The notes beneath the pieces were generated by a model. It had not been told where the DNA came from, searched no databases, and saw nothing but the letters and a program-made list of their open reading frames with translations. A program made the translations under genes and the position numbers. 64,000 nucleotides of DNA from Flavobacterium sp. (GTDB taxonomy: Bacteria > Bacteroidota > Bacteroidia > Flavobacteriales > Flavobacteriaceae): NCBI GenBank assembly GCA_018401995.1, contig JAGYJR010000008.1:1-64000 (forward strand), in the 5' to 3' direction. Within the stretch, counting starts at the first letter, position 1; each line of letters starts with the position of its first letter. This document shows positions 26,744-34,899 of this stretch, one piece after another.

Positions 26744-27532
26744 ATGAAGAGGATTATATTGATAGCATTACTTGGCATTTCGTCTTTTCTTTCCGCCCAA
26801 AAGAAAGACAAAAACTTGTATGAAGGAACGCAAGAATTTGGCAGTAAAAATTACATCAATTCGGAAGCGAATTTTCGTGTTTCTCAATCTAAAAATGAAG
26901 AAAAAAGAGCGGTTGCCAATTACAATTTGGGCAATAGTATTTACCGTCAAAACCAACCAGGTGAAGCCAAATTCAAGTTTTTTAATGCCGTAGAAAGTGC
27001 GAAAACCAAAGAAGAAAAGCACAAAGCCTATCACAACTTGGGCAATACGTTTATGCTGGAGGAAAACTATCAAGCCGCGGTTGATGCTTACAAAAATGCA
27101 TTAAGAAACAATCCGTATGATGAGGAAACGCGTTACAATTATGCATTGGCAAAGCAAAAATTAAAAGAAAATCCGCCAAAAGGCAACCAAGACAACAAGG
27201 ATAAGGACAAAGATAAAGACCAAAATCAGGATCAAAACCAAGACAATCAGGACGATAAAAAGGATAAAAAAGACAACGGAAACGACAAAGACAAAAAAGA
27301 TTCTGACCAAGGCGATAAAGACGATAACAAAAACCAAGGCGACAAAAAAGAAGATAAAAACGAGGACAAAAAAGACGACAAACAGAGTCAGAATCCTAAA
27401 CCTTCTGGAGCCAACAAACAACAAATTGAAAGTATCTTAGATGCTGTAAACAATGCTGAAAAGAACATTCAAGACAAAATAAACGCCAAAAAAGTAAAAG
27501 CACAACCCAAAACAAACGATAAAGATTGGTAA
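26744..27532 (+). CDS. batC: TPR protein BatC with a charged Asp/Lys tail
   Basis: 262-aa exported protein when started at the ATG 26744, which gives a clean signal peptide (MKRIILIALLGISSFLSAQ); the track start at 26729 overlaps batB and adds five residues. Residues ~25-145 are TPR repeats (AVANYNLGNSIYRQNQPGEAKFKF; KAYHNLGNTFMLEENYQAAVDAYKNAL). From about 150 to 235 the sequence is low-complexity Asp, Lys, Asn and Gln. The C-terminus (KQQIESILDAVNNAEKNIQDKINAKK) is helical. It presumably scaffolds BatA/BatB in the periplasm. Antisense ORFs of the track here are shadows of the repetitive tail. Confidence 0.88.
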   Translation: MKRIILIALLGISSFLSAQKKDKNLYEGTQEFGSKNYINSEANFRVSQSKNEEKRAVANYNLGNSIYRQNQPGEAKFKFFNAVESAKTKEEKHKAYHNLGNTFMLEENYQAAVDAYKNALRNNPYDEETRYNYALAKQKLKENPPKGNQDNKDKDKDKDQNQDQNQDNQDDKKDKKDNGNDKDKKDSDQGDKDDNKNQGDKKEDKNEDKKDDKQSQNPKPSGANKQQIESILDAVNNAEKNIQDKINAKKVKAQPKTNDKDW

Positions 27533-27539
27533 TTTGAAA

Positions 27540-29291
27540 ATGAAAAAGTTAGCCCTGTTATTTACCATTTTTCTGCACACACTTTTAGCCGCTCAAGACG
27601 TAAAATTTGAAGCAAAAGTGAGTAAAAACTCGTTGGGATTAAATGAAAATCTACAAATCAGTTTTGCTTTCAATCAAGATGGTGACAACTTTTCGCCGCC
27701 TGATTTTGAAGGCTTCCGTTTGGTTGGTGGTCCGTTTCAATCTACGAGTTATTCTTGGGTCAATGGTGTAAAATCATTCAACAGAAGTTTTACTTATATT
27801 TTACAACCTACCAAAAAAGGTACGTTTACCATCAAATCAGCAAGCATTGAATTTAATGACGAAATTTACAAAACGGCTCCAATAAAAATTTCGGTAACTG
27901 ACGCCATTCAACAACCAAAAGACCCAAATAGTCCTGATTACAAAGCAGGTGAAGGCATTCATTTGGTAGCCGAAGTTTCCAAAGGAAATCCATATGTGAA
28001 CGAACCTTTAACCGTGGTTTACAAATTGTATTTCGATCCAAGATTCATTGTTCGAAATGTTCGTGAAGTGGCTAATCCAAAGTACAACGGTTTTTGGAGT
28101 CAGCATATTGATATTAAAAAATTGGAAGCTGTTGCTGGCACTTACAACGGACAAGATTATGCTATGGTAGTTTGGCGAAAAGTAATTTTATATCCGTTAG
28201 AAGCTGGAAACAAACCATTGGAACCGCTTTCTATAGTTTTAGATGTTGATGTTCCTACGAGAAAACGCATTGGTTTTATGGAAACTATGACTTATGAAAC
28301 CACTAGAAAAACAGTTTCCGCTGGAGCCAAGTCTATCAATGTGAAAGCGCTACCTGAAAAAGGAAAACCTGAAAATTTCACTGGAGCCGTTGGTGCTTTT
28401 GATTTCACTGTAAAAGCGTCTAAATCACAATTAAAAGCTGGAGAATCATTGGATTTGGTAGTAACCGCATCAGGAAATGGCAATTTGAAGTTGTTCCAAT
28501 TACCAAAACCTGAATTTCCAAATGCATTTGAAGTTTTTGATCCGCAACATAAGGAAGAAGTCAACACGCCATTAACTGGAATGACTGGGAAAATTTCAGA
28601 TACGTATACGATTATTCCGCAGTTTAAAGGAAAATATACCATCAAACCGCAATCTTTTTCATATTTCGATTTGAATTCCAATTCGTATAAAACCGTTACT
28701 TCTGAACCTATTGAAATTACGGTTTTGGAAGGAAATGCAGCAGCTAGTTCCACTCAAAACGATAGCAAAAAACCAGTAGTTAAAAACGATACGTTCCAAT
28801 ACATCAAGCTGACTTCGTATTTAACGCCAATTAACAAAACGCCATTTTTTGGTTCCAATTTGTTTTACGGATTGTTAGCCGCGCCGTTTTTGTTGTTACC
28901 AATAATTATTTTGGCAAGAAAGAAAAAAGAAGCCAGAGATGCCGATGAATTTGGAAACCGTGTTAGAAGAAATACCAAATTAGCGAAGAAATTCTTAGCC
29001 GATGCCAAAAAACAAATGGGCAACAAAGTACCGTTTTATTTGGCAATGGAAAAAGCGTTACACAATTTCTTGAAAGCCAAATTACACATTGAAACTTCGG
29101 AAATGAGTAAAGAAAATATTCAAGAATTGTTGTTGAACAAAAAAGCTTCAGAAGCTACTGTTGGGCAATTTATCACCTTGATGAACGATTGCGAATTTGC
29201 ACGATACACACCATCATCAGAAGTAGCGATGCAACAAGATTATAACAAAGCCGTTGAAGTGATTTCAGAATTGGAAAAACAAATAATTTAA
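27540..29291 (+). CDS. batD: BatD-family oxygen-tolerance protein
   Basis: 583-aa protein. Signal peptide MKKLALLFTIFLHTLLAAQ; then the BatD N-terminal region (VSKNSLGLNENLQISFAFNQDGDNFSPPDFEGFRLVGGPFQS), several Ig-like beta domains to about 430, a transmembrane helix (FYGLLAAPFLLLPIIILA, near 450), and a cytosolic helical end. The track start is TTG (27534); ATG at 27540 is preferred. It follows batC by seven bases. Its stop codon lies at the edge of an AACCACAAAG repeat, the left side of the GxxExxY cassette. Confidence 0.92.
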   Translation: MKKLALLFTIFLHTLLAAQDVKFEAKVSKNSLGLNENLQISFAFNQDGDNFSPPDFEGFRLVGGPFQSTSYSWVNGVKSFNRSFTYILQPTKKGTFTIKSASIEFNDEIYKTAPIKISVTDAIQQPKDPNSPDYKAGEGIHLVAEVSKGNPYVNEPLTVVYKLYFDPRFIVRNVREVANPKYNGFWSQHIDIKKLEAVAGTYNGQDYAMVVWRKVILYPLEAGNKPLEPLSIVLDVDVPTRKRIGFMETMTYETTRKTVSAGAKSINVKALPEKGKPENFTGAVGAFDFTVKASKSQLKAGESLDLVVTASGNGNLKLFQLPKPEFPNAFEVFDPQHKEEVNTPLTGMTGKISDTYTIIPQFKGKYTIKPQSFSYFDLNSNSYKTVTSEPIEITVLEGNAAASSTQNDSKKPVVKNDTFQYIKLTSYLTPINKTPFFGSNLFYGLLAAPFLLLPIIILARKKKEARDADEFGNRVRRNTKLAKKFLADAKKQMGNKVPFYLAMEKALHNFLKAKLHIETSEMSKENIQELLLNKKASEATVGQFITLMNDCEFARYTPSSEVAMQQDYNKAVEVISELEKQII

Positions 29292-29327
29292 CCACAAAGA
29301 GCACAAGGAAGGCACAAAGAACACAAA
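29290..29327. repeat. AACCACAAAG element, left copy 1
   Basis: AACCACAAAGAGCACAAGGA followed by GGCACAAAGAACACAAA. It overlaps the batD stop codon and recurs at 29375. Confidence 0.7.
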
Positions 29328-29374
29328 ATAAATTAATGAAAATTCGTGAAATTCGTGTTTGATTGTGTTGGTTT

Positions 29375-29413
29375 AACCACAAAGGACACAAGGAAGGCAC
29401 AAAGAACACAAAG
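29375..29413. repeat. AACCACAAAG element, left copy 2
   Basis: Nearly identical to the copy at 29290, 85 bases further on and ten bases before the GxxExxY start codon. The track's longer ORF start translates this repeat (NHKGHKEGTKNTK). Confidence 0.7.
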
Positions 29414-29422
29414 AGAATTAGT

Positions 29423-29803
29423 ATGACTGAGCAAGAAATTTCTAAAATAGTATTTGATTGTGCTTTACGAGTTCACAAAGTTTTGGGTCCGGGTTTGTTA
29501 GAAAGTGCTTATGAGGAATGTTTGTTTTATGAGTTAAAAAAGACGAACCTAAAAGTTGAAAAACAAAAGCCTTTACCTTTAATTTATGAAGAAGTAAAGT
29601 TGGATGTTGGATACAGAATTGATATAATTATTGAAGATAAATTTATTGTTGAAATAAAATCAGTAGAAACATTAAATGATGTTCATTTAGCACAATTATT
29701 AACCTATTTAAGATTATCAGATTGCAAACTAGGGTTATTAATTAATTTTAATGTCAAACTTCTAAAAAATGGTGTGCAAAGAGTAATCAACGGAATTTTA
29801 TAG
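29423..29803 (+). CDS. GxxExxY protein, inserted between batD and batE
   Basis: 126-aa protein of the GxxExxY family, small proteins with a PD-(D/E)XK-like nuclease fold and no proven function. The name motif is in LGPGLLESAYEECL (residues ~22-35). Later, LDVGYRIDIIIEDKFIVEIKSVE holds the Asp and ExK residues expected of the nuclease fold, followed by HLAQLLTYLRL. The track start at 29363 translates repeat DNA; ATG at 29423 is right. Repeats of the CACAAAG type flank it on both sides, and it splits batD from batE, so it looks like a later arrival in the operon. Confidence 0.88.
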   Translation: MTEQEISKIVFDCALRVHKVLGPGLLESAYEECLFYELKKTNLKVEKQKPLPLIYEEVKLDVGYRIDIIIEDKFIVEIKSVETLNDVHLAQLLTYLRLSDCKLGLLINFNVKLLKNGVQRVINGIL

Positions 29804-29806
29804 CCA

Positions 29807-29876
29807 AAGCTTAGTGACCACTTTAGTGGCTAAAAAACTTAGTGATCTTTGTGCCTTCTTAGTGCGCTTAGTGGTT
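29807..29876. repeat. CTTAGTG...GTGGTT element, right side of the GxxExxY gene
   Basis: CTTAGTGATCTTTGTGCC and CTTAGTGCGCTTAGTGGTT, roughly the inverted form of the left AACCACAAAG elements, so the cassette is bounded by imperfect inverted repeats. Confidence 0.6.
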
Positions 29877-29913
29877 AAAAAAAATTCGTGTTTAAATTAA
29901 TAAGATATTGAAA

Positions 29914-30681
29914 ATGAGATTTATACTATATTTTTCCCTTCTTTTTACCTCATTAGTTTGGGCAGATGAACCTGCGCCAAATGTTAATGACGTTTTCGAA
30001 TTAGCCAACGAAAAGTATCGCAATGGCGATTATGCTGCTGCTGTTGAAGGTTATGAATCATTAGTAACCAATTTCGAGCGCGAATCCGCAGAATTGTACT
30101 TCAACATTGGAAATTGTTATTATAAATTAGGTAAAATTGCACCTGCGATTTACTATTTCGAAAAAGCGTTATTGCTCAATCCTAATGACGAAGCGATACA
30201 AACCAATTTATCTTTTGCCCAAAAAAGAGCCATTGACGACATCAAAGAAATTCCAGAAATTGGATTTGGGCAAATGGTGTTTTCTTTCACAAAAATTGCT
30301 TCGGTGGATACTTGGGCTTGGATAGCTGTTTTTGGTGGTTTTGGTTTTTTGTTGAGTTTTATTATTTACTATTTCGGGCAAACTACTTTGTTGAAACGTA
30401 GTTTTTTCATTGTTATGTTTGTGTTTTTAATAGTATTATTTATTGCAGTTTTAGCTGCAATTATCCAAAAAGAAATGGAAGCTAAAATTCGTCCAGCAAT
30501 TGTATTTGCGGAAGAAGTTGCCGTAAAAACCGAACCCAGAACCAATGCAGAAACCGCATTTGAACTCCACGAAGGCACCAAAGTTTTCGTACTAGAAACC
30601 GTAGCCAACTGGCAACACATCCAACTCACCGACAAAACCCAAGGCTGGATTGAAAAAGAAGCGATTAAGGAGTTGAAGTAA
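29914..30681 (+). CDS. batE: TPR/SH3 protein BatE
   Basis: 255-aa membrane protein, last gene of the bat operon. Signal peptide MRFILYFSLLFTSLVWA; TPR repeats at ~25-95 (ANEKYRNGDYAAAVEGYESL; AELYFNIGNCYYKLGKIAPAIYYFEKAL); two transmembrane helices (TWAWIAVFGGFGFLLSFIIYYF and FFIVMFVFLIVLFIAVLAAII); then a bacterial SH3 domain at the C-terminus (EVAVKTEPRTNAETAFELHEGTKVFVLE ... GWIEKEAI). The track start is a TTG two codons upstream; ATG at 29914 is preferred. Confidence 0.9.
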   Translation: MRFILYFSLLFTSLVWADEPAPNVNDVFELANEKYRNGDYAAAVEGYESLVTNFERESAELYFNIGNCYYKLGKIAPAIYYFEKALLLNPNDEAIQTNLSFAQKRAIDDIKEIPEIGFGQMVFSFTKIASVDTWAWIAVFGGFGFLLSFIIYYFGQTTLLKRSFFIVMFVFLIVLFIAVLAAIIQKEMEAKIRPAIVFAEEVAVKTEPRTNAETAFELHEGTKVFVLETVANWQHIQLTDKTQGWIEKEAIKELK

Positions 30682-30847
30682 GTGGGCTGTGGATTGTTTT
30701 GAGGTTTTTAAGAAATATTTGATAAATTCAACTAAGTAGCACCAATACATCCGATTTTGGGTGCATCTGCGAATAAATGTATCGTAAATAAAATAGATGT
30801 GTGTCATTTGAAAAAAATAGTGCTAAAAACAAAAATCGTTTATTTTA

Positions 30848-31497
30848 ATGAAAAAATGGATTTTAATAATTCTAGGAATTATATTGATTGGAATAATCGG
30901 AATTGGAATTAAAATCAATTCGGATTTAAATTGAAGGGAACAGAATTAATAGAAAACTTAATTTTTCGACTTTGGTTTGTTTCAGATCGTATGTGAAGAG
31001 AAAACAATCGAATCTATATGAAGTTAATGATCCAAAATAAAAACTTGAACATTATTCTATCATAGGATTAAATGCTATTTCACCTGACAATGGTAATATT
31101 GAATATAAAGATAAACGAATTAAAATAAATGATCAATTTATCACCCAGAACCTTGTAGGATTTGAAGTCGATATTCAAAAATATTGAGAGAGAAAAAAAT
31201 ATAAAATTACTTTGATATAAATATTAAGCAACAATAAATCGTGTAAAAGTACTTTAAAAATGATAAAAACAAAAATAACACTTGAAAATGGACTGATTCC
31301 AATGGTTATAAAATAATTGGATGGAATAATAATAGTGAATTGATTTTAAAAAAAGTGGTATTACCAACTTTATTTTTGTCTTATCACCTAATGGCTAGAG
31401 TTTTTGTACTAATCGAAGAACCATTACTACTTCGTATTGCTAATGAATTAAATGGTAAAGGCGAATTCAACGGAATAAAAATTACGATAATTGAATA
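30848..31497 (+). pseudogene. Decayed gene of unknown family
   Basis: The 894-bp gap after batE has no intact gene. It contains a short ORF at 30848-30934 reading MKKWILIILGIILIGIIGIG (a signal anchor), then peptide-like stretches in shifting frames, for example IIGLNAISPDNGNIEYKDKR and LLRIANELNGKGEFNGIKIT, ending at TAA 31497. Stops and shifts separate them, as expected of a small membrane-anchored or secreted protein gene that has decayed. I do not recognise the family. Bases 30682-30847 hold nothing recognisable. Confidence 0.4.
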
Positions 31498-31575
31498 AAA
31501 AAAGAACACACAACAGCCGAAACTTTTACACAACCACCATTTTTTAAAAATAAACTACAAAAAACAGAAAATAAA

Positions 31576-32085
31576 CTAACCTTCACCTTCCACCGTTTCC
31601 TTCAAACTTTCATAAATCGTTTCAATTTGCGGGTAAATAAATGCGGAAACTTCTTTAATTGGGTTGTAAAAAACAGAGTTGTCTAAGGTTTCTTGTTCAA
31701 CTATGGTGTTATTTACGTTGATTTTCTCAAAAAATAAAATCACAATACTCAAAGCTAAAATGGTTTTCAGTACGCTAAAAAAAGCGCCTGCCAATTTATT
31801 CATCCAACCCAATTGCGCAAAATCAGCCATTTTAGTCAATAGTTTTGCCGAAAGATGAATACCAATGACAACCAATAGAAACGTCAATCCAAAAGCAGCA
31901 ATTTGAATGTATTTGGGTTCCCAACTCACTTTGGTTTCCAAAACACCTTGAACCAAAAAGGAAAACTTCAATGCCAAAAATATCCCAACAATAAGCGCAA
32001 CCAACGAAGCAACCTCAACGAAAAGTCCGTTTTTTAACCCTTTATACAACGCCAAACACAACAAAACCGCAAAAACTACATCCAT
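31576..32085 (-). CDS. CvpA-family membrane protein
   Basis: 169-aa inner-membrane protein with four hydrophobic segments (DVVFAVLLCLALYKGLKNG; VEVASLVALIVGIFLALKF; IAAFGLTFLLVVIGIHLSAKLL; VLKTILALSIVILFF), the plan of the colicin V production protein family. The YKGLKNGLF turn is the conserved loop after the first helix. The E. coli member is needed for colicin V export and affects envelope stress; the molecular function is not settled. The track adds three residues (TTG/GTG-type start); ATG at 32085 is preferred. Confidence 0.87.
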   Translation of the reverse strand: MDVVFAVLLCLALYKGLKNGLFVEVASLVALIVGIFLALKFSFLVQGVLETKVSWEPKYIQIAAFGLTFLLVVIGIHLSAKLLTKMADFAQLGWMNKLAGAFFSVLKTILALSIVILFFEKINVNNTIVEQETLDNSVFYNPIKEVSAFIYPQIETIYESLKETVEGEG

Positions 32086-32133
32086 GAAAACCAATTTTAA
32101 GAAAATAGATAAAGAACAAAGATAAAAGAATTG

Positions 32134-32161
32134 TTGAAAGTAGCATTCTGTAGTATCTTTG
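32134..32161 (+). promoter_or_regulatory. Promoter of the conserved 118-aa gene
   Basis: TTG at 32134-32136, 17-base spacer, TATCTTTG at 32154-32161. The leader that follows consists of TTCTAACTTCTAATTTCTGA-type repeat words up to the ATG at 32226. Confidence 0.6.
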
Positions 32162-32225
32162 CAAAAAATTTATTGGAGAACAAGAAGCATTCTAACTTCT
32201 AATTTCTGACTTCTAACTTCTTATT

Positions 32226-32582
32226 ATGTCAAGAGACGAACAATTAAAACTACGTTGGGAAAACGTAATCACTATATTATCTGAGAAATTTGCCGGTGGC
32301 GAAGACTTAGATTTGGATGGCATTATTTACTTAATTGGCATTCAAGAATTGGGCAAAATTCACGAATCGTACAAAAAAGACGAGAAAGTCAATTTGATGC
32401 ACATTGCTATTTGTCGCCTATTAGAACCTTATGGCTACTACGAATTTGAATATTTCGATAACGACGGTTGGCCGCATTACAAAGCAAAAGAAGAATTGCC
32501 ACCACTAAAAGCCGGCGAACAAACCATTCTTATGAAAGAAGCCATTGTAAATTACTTCTTAGAAAAAGAATTAATCGATTAA
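32226..32582 (+). CDS. Conserved flavobacterial protein of unknown function
   Basis: 118-aa soluble acidic protein without signal peptide or membrane segment. Mostly helical (MSRDEQLKLRWENVITILSEKF; LDLDGIIYLIGIQELGKIHESYKKDEKVNLMHIAICRLL), then an aromatic, acidic stretch (GYYEFEYFDNDGWPHYK) and a helical end (KEAIVNYFLEKELID). I know it as a hypothetical protein found near pheS in related genomes but cannot name a family. It has its own promoter; pheS starts 75 bases later with another promoter. Confidence 0.78.
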   Translation: MSRDEQLKLRWENVITILSEKFAGGEDLDLDGIIYLIGIQELGKIHESYKKDEKVNLMHIAICRLLEPYGYYEFEYFDNDGWPHYKAKEELPPLKAGEQTILMKEAIVNYFLEKELID

Positions 32583-32592
32583 TTTATAGTAC

Positions 32593-32613
32593 AGACGAGT
32601 CACCGACTTGTCT
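32593..32613. repeat. Short hairpin AGACGAGTC-ACC-GACTTGTCT
   Basis: 9-bp arms with one G-T pair, located just before the pheS promoter; too weak a T tail on either strand for a convincing terminator. The TTG of the pheS promoter lies in its right arm. Confidence 0.45.
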
Positions 32614-32637
32614 CTCCAAAAAAAATCCATAAATTTG
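32608..32637 (+). promoter_or_regulatory. Promoter of pheS
   Basis: TTG at 32608-32610, 19-base spacer, TAAATTTG at 32630-32637, 20 bases before the ATG. Confidence 0.65.
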
Positions 32638-32657
32638 CATCCTTACAAAATCGAGCG

Positions 32658-33677
32658 ATGATAGAAAAGATAAAAGAATACATTGTTGAAGCACAATCTT
32701 TTACAACCGATAATAAAGAAACCTTAGAAAACTTCCGAATTCAATATTTGGGAAGCAAAGGCTTATTAAAAGAACTTTTTGCCGAATTCAAAAACGTTCC
32801 AAACGAACAAAAGAAGGAATTTGGACAAGTAATCAACCAATTAAAAACGGTTGCTGAAGAAAAAGTAAAAAGCATTCAAGACGCTTTAGAAAGCAAAGAA
32901 AGTGCTGTTGGTATCTACGGCGATTTGTCACGTCCAGGCGAACCGATGAACATGGGTTCACGTCATCCTATTTCGATTGTAAAAAATCAAATGATCGATA
33001 TTTTTTCAACCATTGGTTTCAATGTGTCCGAAGGTCCAGAAATCGAAGACGATTGGCACAATTTTACTGCATTAAATTTACCAGAATACCATCCAGCACG
33101 AGATATGCAGGATACGTTTTTCATTCAAACCAATCCTGATGTTTTGTTGAGAACACACACGTCATCAGTGCAAGTGCGTTACATGGAAAACAATAAACCG
33201 CCTATTCGTACGATTTCTCCGGGAAGAGTTTTCCGTAATGAAGCTGTTTCTTCGCGTTCACACTGTATTTTCCACCAAGTGGAAGGCTTGTATATTGACA
33301 AAGACGTTTCTTTTGCCGATTTAAAACAAACTTTATTGTATTTCACCAAAGAAATGTTCGGAAAATCGAAAATCCGTTTACGTCCGTCTTATTTCCCGTT
33401 TACAGAACCAAGTGCTGAAATCGATATTTACTGGGGATTAAAAACCGAAACCGATTATAGAATTACCAAAGGAACTGGTTGGTTAGAAATTGGAGGTTGC
33501 GGAATGGTAGATCCAAATGTATTGAAAAACTGCGGCATCAATCCAGACGAACACACAGGTTTCGCTTTCGGAATGGGCGTGGAACGTATTGCGATGTTGT
33601 TGTACCAAATTGGTGATATACGTATGTTTTATGAAAACGACGTTCGTTTCTTAGAGCAATTCAAATCGAGTATATAA
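32658..33677 (+). CDS. pheS: Phenylalanine-tRNA ligase alpha subunit
   Basis: Catalytic subunit of the alpha2-beta2 PheRS that charges tRNA-Phe. The 339-aa product has an N-terminal coiled coil (~1-85) for tRNA binding and a class II core: motif 2 (PPIRTISPGRVFRNEAVSSRSHCIFHQVEGL) and motif 3 (GFAFGMGVERIAMLLYQIGDIRMF), with the phenylalanine pocket region GWLEIGGCGMVDPNVL. Length is normal. pheT is not adjacent, which is usual in Bacteroidota. Confidence 0.97.
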   Translation: MIEKIKEYIVEAQSFTTDNKETLENFRIQYLGSKGLLKELFAEFKNVPNEQKKEFGQVINQLKTVAEEKVKSIQDALESKESAVGIYGDLSRPGEPMNMGSRHPISIVKNQMIDIFSTIGFNVSEGPEIEDDWHNFTALNLPEYHPARDMQDTFFIQTNPDVLLRTHTSSVQVRYMENNKPPIRTISPGRVFRNEAVSSRSHCIFHQVEGLYIDKDVSFADLKQTLLYFTKEMFGKSKIRLRPSYFPFTEPSAEIDIYWGLKTETDYRITKGTGWLEIGGCGMVDPNVLKNCGINPDEHTGFAFGMGVERIAMLLYQIGDIRMFYENDVRFLEQFKSSI

Positions 33678-33683
33678 TTTTTT

Positions 33684-33763
33684 AACCACTAAGAGCACTA
33701 AGTTATTTCGCAAAGCTCACAAAGTTTTGTGTTCCTTGTGCATTCTTTGTGTACTTTGTGGTT
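33684..33763. repeat. AACCAC...GTGGTT interspersed element
   Basis: Begins AACCACTAAGAGCACTAAG and ends CTTTGTGTACTTTGTGGTT, so its ends are inverted copies; same family as the elements around the GxxExxY gene. It fills the gap between pheS and the next gene. Confidence 0.65.
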
Positions 33764-33778
33764 ACATTAAATTTAAAA

Positions 33779-34186
33779 ATGAAAAAAGACATTATCATCC
33801 CAAAAGTAGAAGGCGTTCACATTGTAGCTTTTCAAGAATGGAACGACGATTTCATGGAGAATTCTTGGTACGCTTACTTGATAAACGATACCGATGATTT
33901 GCTGGAAATGGCTATGGTAGTTTCACGCGCTTACGGTTTAATCAATGGCGAAGAACGCAAAACAGGAACTTTTCGTCATGCATTTGCCAAAGTAGAACCA
34001 AGAACTGCTGTTAAAGTTGAATTGTTAGAAAACAACGTCTTACAATTGAATAACGAATTTATGTTGTCCTATTTCGCAAAGGGACAATTATACGATAAAA
34101 CCTTTGTTTTCAGAACCAATTCCATTAACGAAAAAGCCACTGCCGATTTACCAATTATCAATAAAAAAGGCGTTTTCGCGAATTAG
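33779..34186 (+). CDS. Conserved protein of unknown function
   Basis: 135-aa soluble protein when started at ATG 33779 (MKKDIIIPKVEGVHIVAFQEW); the track's longer start reads repeat DNA. It alternates beta strands (VHIVAFQEWN; WYAYLINDTDDLLEMAMVVSRAYG; TAVKVELLENNVLQLNNEFMLSYF; KTFVFRTNSI), with no catalytic signature. I recognise it as a conserved flavobacterial hypothetical with no assigned role. It may be cotranscribed with pheS, since no promoter box is obvious in the gap. Confidence 0.75.
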   Translation: MKKDIIIPKVEGVHIVAFQEWNDDFMENSWYAYLINDTDDLLEMAMVVSRAYGLINGEERKTGTFRHAFAKVEPRTAVKVELLENNVLQLNNEFMLSYFAKGQLYDKTFVFRTNSINEKATADLPIINKKGVFAN

Positions 34187-34249
34187 ATTTTAAACATCTT
34201 CACCGCAATTCATAGATTTAATTATCAATTGTGAATCTGTGGTTTTTTC

Positions 34250-34433
34250 ACCACATAGAAACAAGATTAACTTTATAAATGTTGAGTTGTTTCATTTACA
34301 TAGTCAACAAGAAAAACTTATATGAACTTTTAAAGACAAAAGGCTTTTATACTTTCTTATATTGACATATGTTTAGAATTCTAAATCTATGCAACTCAAA
34401 AATAAGCATACAAAGAAAATTCTATGTTTTATG
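34250..34433. repeat. Degenerate copy of a MITE-like element
   Basis: Starts ACCACATAGAAACA, shares internal words with the better copy at 34653 (TAGTCAACA, AAAACTTATATGAACT, ACTTTCTTATAT) and ends TTCTATGTTTTATG. It carries an extra insertion after the left end. Confidence 0.5.
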
Positions 34434-34652
34434 TTAATTTTAAAACCAGTTCTTCAAAAATATTTCTGTCTTTAATAAGTAGATTGTTTACTCATTTTTT
34501 CTCAATTTTATGCTTTCAAAAAGTTTAAAATGAAGAAAGATCCTTTCTTTACTGTTGATTTTCCAATTTGGATTTAGTCAAGTAGCATTAAATGATTTAT
34601 TTCAACCTTATGAAAAATCAGAGTAAACGATTAACATCTGTAATATTTTTTC
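34434..34652. other. Non-coding spacer between the two MITE-like copies
   Basis: AT-rich, with stops in all frames and no family-level similarity I can see. The longest Met-initiated reading is 15 codons. Confidence 0.4.
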
Positions 34653-34822
34653 ACCATATAGAAACATAGTCAACATAGGAAAACTTATATGAACTCATAT
34701 AAGACAAACAGCATCTTAAAACTTTCTTATATGACTTATATGTTTAAATTTCAACACAATCCTATTGTCACCTCAAACAAGTGAAACGCCTACAAAAGAA
34801 AAAATCTATGTTTCTATGTGGT
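34653..34822. repeat. MITE-like element with 17-bp terminal inverted repeats
   Basis: Left end ACCATATAGAAACATAG (34654-34670) and right end CTATGTTTCTATGTGGT (34806-34822) are inverted copies with one mismatch. The 170-bp body is non-coding and AT-rich and includes TATATGAACTCATATAAG, itself foldable. It lies in a 713-bp gene-free gap and has a degenerate relative 400 bp upstream. Confidence 0.6.
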
Positions 34823-34899
34823 AAAACTCAAAAACGGACTTATCCTTCCAACAATTAGAAAATATTTTTACCTTTAAGAAATTTTTTCAACAACACAAC

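Noticed and set aside
27161-27424. 87-aa minus-strand ORF rich in Val, Phe and Ile opposite batC
   Set aside because: It is the complement of the low-complexity Asp/Lys tail; hydrophobic composition arises automatically.
29173-29409. 78-aa minus-strand ORF over the end of batD
   Set aside because: Its N-terminal half translates the AACCACAAAG repeats and the rest is the batD complement.
30592-30807. 71-aa minus-strand ORF at the end of batE
   Set aside because: Mostly antisense to the SH3 domain; no conserved pattern or promoter.
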